A stretch of 50,547 nucleotides of DNA from the NCBI GenBank assembly GCA_018606725.1, contig JAGYID010000008.1, positions 2,501-53,047 of the forward strand. The letters are read 5' to 3'. The position numbers were made by a program, and so were the translations under genes. This document shows, in pieces, positions 47,413-50,547 of the stretch (positions within the stretch are counted from its first letter, which is position 1; each line of letters starts with the position of its first letter). Below the pieces are notes generated by a model. That model searched no databases, was not told the DNA's origin, and was given only the letters and a program-made list of their open reading frames with translations. Source of the stretch: Acidobacteriota bacterium. GTDB lineage: Bacteria > Acidobacteriota > Polarisedimenticolia > Gp22-AA2.

Positions 47413-48323
47413 GCGGTGCCCGCCGGCTGGTCGAGTGCGTGCCGAATTTCAGCGAAGGCCGGAGTCGCGACATCATCGACGCCGTCGCCGATGCGGTGCG
47501 CCGCAGCGGGCCGGCGCGCCTCCTCGATCTGTCCTCCGATCCCGATCACAACCGATCGGTCCTGACGATGGCGGGCGACCCCGAGTCGCTGCGCCTCGCC
47601 ACCCTGGCTCTGGTCGCAGTCTGCGTCGAGCGCATCGACCTCACCCGGCATCGTGGCCGGCACCCCCGCATGGGAGCCGTCGATGTCATCCCGTTCGTGC
47701 CGATCCGCGGCGTCTCGATGCAGGATTGCGTCGGCCTGGCGCGCGCCCTCGGCGAGGAGATCGCCCGGCGGCACTCGCTGCCGGTGTACCTGTATGAGGA
47801 GGCGGCCGCCTCGACGGGGCGGCGCAACCTGGCCGACATCCGCAAGGGCGAGTTCGAGGGCTTCCCCGCCAAGATGGCGAGCCCGGACTGGAAGCCGGAT
47901 TTCGGCCCCGACCGCGTCCACCCGACCGCCGGCTGCGTGGCGGTCGGCGCCCGGCCGTTCCTGATCGCCTACAACATCAATCTGGCGACCGATCGGCTCG
48001 AGGTGGCCAGGTCGATTGCCGCCGCCATCCGCCACAGCAGCGGCGGACTGCGCTGCGTCAAGGCGATGGGACTGTTCCTGGAGGATCGCCGCCAGGCGCA
48101 GGTGTCGATCAACATGACCGACTTTCGAAGCACGCCGGTGCACCGGGTGTTCGAGATGGTGCGCAGCGAGGCGGCCCGCTTTGGCGTGGCGATCGCCGGC
48201 AGCGAGATCGTCGGCCTGGTGCCCCAGGATGCGCTGATCGAAGCGGCTTCCCACTACCTGAGATTGGAAGGCTTCGACCCGTCGCGCGTGCTCGAGCGAC
48301 GACTGGAGGAGGACGACGTGTGA
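47409..48323 (+). CDS. ftcD: Glutamate formimidoyltransferase
   Basis: FtcD moves the formimino group from formiminoglutamate to tetrahydrofolate, the last step of one histidine degradation route. The 304-residue product holds only the transferase domain, without the cyclodeaminase. Family motifs include CVPNFSEGR, HPRMGAVDVIPFVP and the YNINLATD segment. Start GTG at 47409 overlaps gshA by four bases. No hut genes are in view. The pairing with gshA suggests a shared glutamate link but is not proof of function. Confidence 0.93.
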   Translation: MSGARRLVECVPNFSEGRSRDIIDAVADAVRRSGPARLLDLSSDPDHNRSVLTMAGDPESLRLATLALVAVCVERIDLTRHRGRHPRMGAVDVIPFVPIRGVSMQDCVGLARALGEEIARRHSLPVYLYEEAAASTGRRNLADIRKGEFEGFPAKMASPDWKPDFGPDRVHPTAGCVAVGARPFLIAYNINLATDRLEVARSIAAAIRHSSGGLRCVKAMGLFLEDRRQAQVSINMTDFRSTPVHRVFEMVRSEAARFGVAIAGSEIVGLVPQDALIEAASHYLRLEGFDPSRVLERRLEEDDV

Positions 48324-49222
48324 GCCCGCGTCGCCGCTCCGGCGCGGCCCGCCGGCCCGGCTCCCCGCGCAGCGGCACCCGGCGGCGCCCCGCGCTGCGC
48401 GTTGCCATCCAGGGGGAACGGGGCGCCTTCTCCGAGCTGGCGGCGCGCGCGCTGTTCGGACCGCGCGTCCGCATCCTCCCCTGCCCCGATTTCGACGGCC
48501 TGTTCAGGGCCGCCGAGAGCGGCCGGGCGCGCTATGCCCTGGCGCCGGTGGAGAACACCATCGCCGGATCCATCCACCGGGTGCACGACCTCCTGCTGCA
48601 TTCACCATTGAAAGTGGCGGGCGAGGCGATCGTGCGGGTGTCGCATGCCCTCATCGCGCTTCCCGGCGTCCGGCTGACCGACGTCAGGCGCGTCTATTCG
48701 CACCCCGTCGCCCTGGCGCAGTGCGAGAAATTCTTCAAGAGTCATCCGCGGTTGATGCCGGTGGCCACGCACGACACGGCCGGCAGCGTCCGCGCCCTGA
48801 CCGAGTCGGGTGCGCGGGATGCCGCCGCCATCGCCTCGGACCTGGCGGCGCGCCTCTACGGAGCCCGCGTCCTCAAGCGCCATCTCGAGGATCATCGCGC
48901 CAATTTCACCCGTTTCTTCCTGCTGTCCCGGGATGGCCGGCCGCTGGCGCGGCCGGACAAGACGTCCGTGCTGTTCGCGACCCGCCATCAGCCCGGGGCG
49001 CTGTTCCGTTGCATGGGCGCGTTCGCCCTGAGGGACATCAACCTCTTGAAGATCGAGTCGCGGCCCATGGTCGGCCGACCCTGGGAGTACGTCTTCCACG
49101 TGGATTTCGAGGGTTCCGATCGCGGTCAGAGCGGCCGCAACGCCCTGCGTCATCTGGAGGAGGCCTGCACCTTCGTGAAGGTCCTCGGCTCCTACCCGAG
49201 GGCGCGCACGCCCCGGGTCTGA
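48320..49222 (+). CDS. pheA: Prephenate dehydratase
   Basis: It converts prephenate to phenylpyruvate on the way to phenylalanine. The 300-residue product has a basic N-terminal extension (about 1-28), a catalytic domain with NFTRFFLLS including the TRF motif, and an ACT regulatory domain containing LKIESRPMVG. The ESRP motif suggests phenylalanine feedback. No chorismate mutase domain is fused. GTG at 48320 overlaps ftcD by four bases. A hairpin follows the gene. Confidence 0.94.
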   Translation: MSPRRRSGAARRPGSPRSGTRRRPALRVAIQGERGAFSELAARALFGPRVRILPCPDFDGLFRAAESGRARYALAPVENTIAGSIHRVHDLLLHSPLKVAGEAIVRVSHALIALPGVRLTDVRRVYSHPVALAQCEKFFKSHPRLMPVATHDTAGSVRALTESGARDAAAIASDLAARLYGARVLKRHLEDHRANFTRFFLLSRDGRPLARPDKTSVLFATRHQPGALFRCMGAFALRDINLLKIESRPMVGRPWEYVFHVDFEGSDRGQSGRNALRHLEEACTFVKVLGSYPRARTPRV

Positions 49223-49228
49223 CCGCGT

Positions 49229-49249
49229 CGCCGACGGACCACGTCGGCG
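49229..49249 (+). terminator. Hairpin between convergent pheA and pyk
   Basis: CGCCGACG (49229-49236), loop GACCA, and CGTCGGCG (49242-49249) form a perfect 8-bp stem seven bases after the pheA stop. No T-run follows, so it could be a bidirectional Rho-assisted or stability stem. Confidence 0.4.
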
Positions 49250-49289
49250 GCAGCGACCCGGCCCGGCGCTCTTCCCCCCGCCGCCCCGC

Positions 49290-50547
49290 TCAGATCGATT
49301 GGCCGATGCGGTGCAATTTCATCAGATTCGTGGCACCCGGACGCGGCGTGGTCCCGGAGACGACGACCACCGGATCGCCCTTGCGCAGGAGCCCCGCCCG
49401 CAGGGTGGCGCGCTCTCCATCACGCAGCATGGAATCGAGGCCGCGCGCGAACGGCATTGCGAGCGGCAGTACGCCCCGGTACAGCGCCATGCGGCGCCGC
49501 ACCGCCTCGTTCGGGGCAATGGCGATGATCGAGCAGGCCGGCTTCAGCTTCGACAGGATGCGCGCCGTGGAGCCGGTCTGGGTGTAGACGATGACGGCCC
49601 TGACGCGGGCCTCCTGTGACGCGTCGGCGGCGGCATGCGCTACGGCGAACACTCCGAGCTCTCCCCCGCGCGGCGGAGTCGAGGTCGCCCGCGGCAGCAG
49701 TCCGCTCTTTTCGGTCTCGCGGATGATTCGATCCATGACGGCGACGGCCCGCAGCGGGTGGCGTCCGGACGCGGTCTCCGCCGACAGCATGACCGCGTCG
49801 GTGCCGTCGAGGACGGCGTTGGCGACGTCGGAGGCCTCGGCTCGCGTCGGGCGGGGCTGTTCGACCATCGACTCGAGCATCTGCGTGGCGGTGATCACCA
49901 CGACCCCGGCGCGGTTGGCCGCCGCCAGGATCGACTTCTGCAGGGCCGGGACGCGCTCGAGCGGGACCTCGACGCCCAAATCGCCGCGCGCCACCATGAC
50001 TCCATCGGCGGCGCGCAGGATCTCGTCCAGCCGGTCGACGGCGTCGCGGCGCTCGAGCTTGGCGATGAGCGGTGTGGCCCGGGCGTGGCGCGGCAGGAGC
50101 GCGCGCACCCGCTCGATGTCGGAGGCCCGGCACACAAACGACAGGGCGACATAGTCGACCCCCTGGCGGACGGCGAACGTCAGATCGGCGCGATCCTTCG
50201 GGGTCAGCGGGGCCACCCCCATGTCGGTCTGCGGCAGGTTCATCCCCTTGTGCTCGCCCAGCGGGCCGCCGGCCCGCACGACGCAAACCACGTCGCGTCC
50301 ACGGACCCGCCGGACCTCGAGTTCGATGCGACCGTCGTCCAGCAGGATGGGGTCGCCGCGGCGGACATCCCTTGCCAGGGCCGCGTAGGAGGTCGGGATC
50401 TCGCCCGGGGCGTCCGGCCTGGAGCGGGGCGTAAGGACGACTTCATCGCCGCGCCTCAGGCGCACCGGTCCCCCGCCGGGGAGGCGCCCGACCCGCACCT
50501 TCGGCCCCTGCAGGTCGGCGAGAATCGCCACCGCCCGGCCGCTCCGT
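49290..50547 (-). CDS. pyk: Pyruvate kinase, N-terminus cut by the window edge (partial)
   Basis: Pyruvate kinase makes pyruvate and ATP from phosphoenolpyruvate in glycolysis. About 418 residues are present, and the frame remains open to the end of the window. Motifs are ADLQGPKVRVG, NLPQTD, AKLERRDAVD, VARGDLGVEVP, ITATQMLESM and an EASDVANAVLDGTDAVMLSA segment; a C-terminal allosteric domain is present. The gene lacks the first barrel segment and its start. It is convergent with pheA. Confidence 0.95.
   Translation of the reverse strand, partial: RSGRAVAILADLQGPKVRVGRLPGGGPVRLRRGDEVVLTPRSRPDAPGEIPTSYAALARDVRRGDPILLDDGRIELEVRRVRGRDVVCVVRAGGPLGEHKGMNLPQTDMGVAPLTPKDRADLTFAVRQGVDYVALSFVCRASDIERVRALLPRHARATPLIAKLERRDAVDRLDEILRAADGVMVARGDLGVEVPLERVPALQKSILAAANRAGVVVITATQMLESMVEQPRPTRAEASDVANAVLDGTDAVMLSAETASGRHPLRAVAVMDRIIRETEKSGLLPRATSTPPRGGELGVFAVAHAAADASQEARVRAVIVYTQTGSTARILSKLKPACSIIAIAPNEAVRRRMALYRGVLPLAMPFARGLDSMLRDGERATLRAGLLRKGDPVVVVSGTTPRPGATNLMKLHRIGQSI

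Overview
The window is a GC-rich, gene-dense piece of a chromosome from a diderm (Gram-negative) bacterium. LpxA, LpxD, FabZ, BamA, Skp and a Lol-type transporter show an outer membrane with lipid A. The gene order nusA-infB-ylxP-rbfA-truB-rpsO-pnp, a Clp_N/UVR-type ClpC, a Bacillus-type PrkA with YeaH and SpoVR, GGDEF-PilZ fusions, an orphan MshEN protein and a secreted thrombospondin-3/FG-GAP/dockerin protein together suggest a deep-branching soil or sediment lineage such as Acidobacteriota or a neighbouring phylum. The lineage is an inference and cannot be fixed without a search. I saw no tRNA, rRNA, insertion sequence, phage gene or CRISPR array.

Layout. 1-8982 (+): translation and RNA-turnover block, from the tail of rimP through nusA, infB, a DUF503 gene, rbfA, truB, rpsO and pnp, with a promoter before rpsO and a strong leader hairpin before pnp. 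9051-10984 (+): an orphan MshEN protein coupled to an AMMECR1 protein, closed by a terminator-like structure. 11016-13841 (-): a LysM envelope protein, a TPR lipoprotein and rsmD. 13999-17769 (+): a 1256-residue secreted calcium-repeat protein with its own promoter. 17810-39047 (-): a long run of co-directional genes. In transcription order these are two GGDEF-PilZ proteins, tsaB, rimI, a DUF465 protein, psd, pssA, an Asd/Usg-like pseudoenzyme, a secreted coiled-coil protein, lolC, lolD, clpC, bamA, skp, lpxD, fabZ, lpxA, a Gfo/Idh/MocA oxidoreductase, a serine hydrolase and a TonB-family protein. 39262-45914 (+): prkA, yeaH, spoVR and a MinD-J-like-HTH_25 fusion behind a near-consensus promoter. 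46024-49222 (+): gshA, ftcD and pheA in an overlapping operon. 49290-50547 (-): pyruvate kinase, cut by the window edge.

How the genes work together. The long minus-strand block is an envelope-biogenesis cluster: phosphatidylethanolamine synthesis (psd, pssA), lipoprotein release (lolCD), outer-membrane protein assembly (bamA, skp) and the first lipid A steps (lpxA, lpxD) beside fabZ. The prkA-yeaH-spoVR trio is a known stress and stationary-phase module. Here it is translationally coupled to a multidomain ParA-like protein that may be an added partner.

The most unusual signals are (i) a calcium-loop (DxNxNG-type) repeat array of about 145 residues, with paired cysteines, inserted after a degenerate VRGF motif in the predicted loop L6 of BamA; (ii) the MinD-J-like-HTH_25 fusion with arginine in place of the Walker A lysine; (iii) an Asd-like protein that has lost both the catalytic cysteine and the NADP-loop glycines, inside a phospholipid/Lol operon; and (iv) an oxidoreductase next to lpxA that resembles a GnnA-type amino-sugar enzyme without a visible GnnB.
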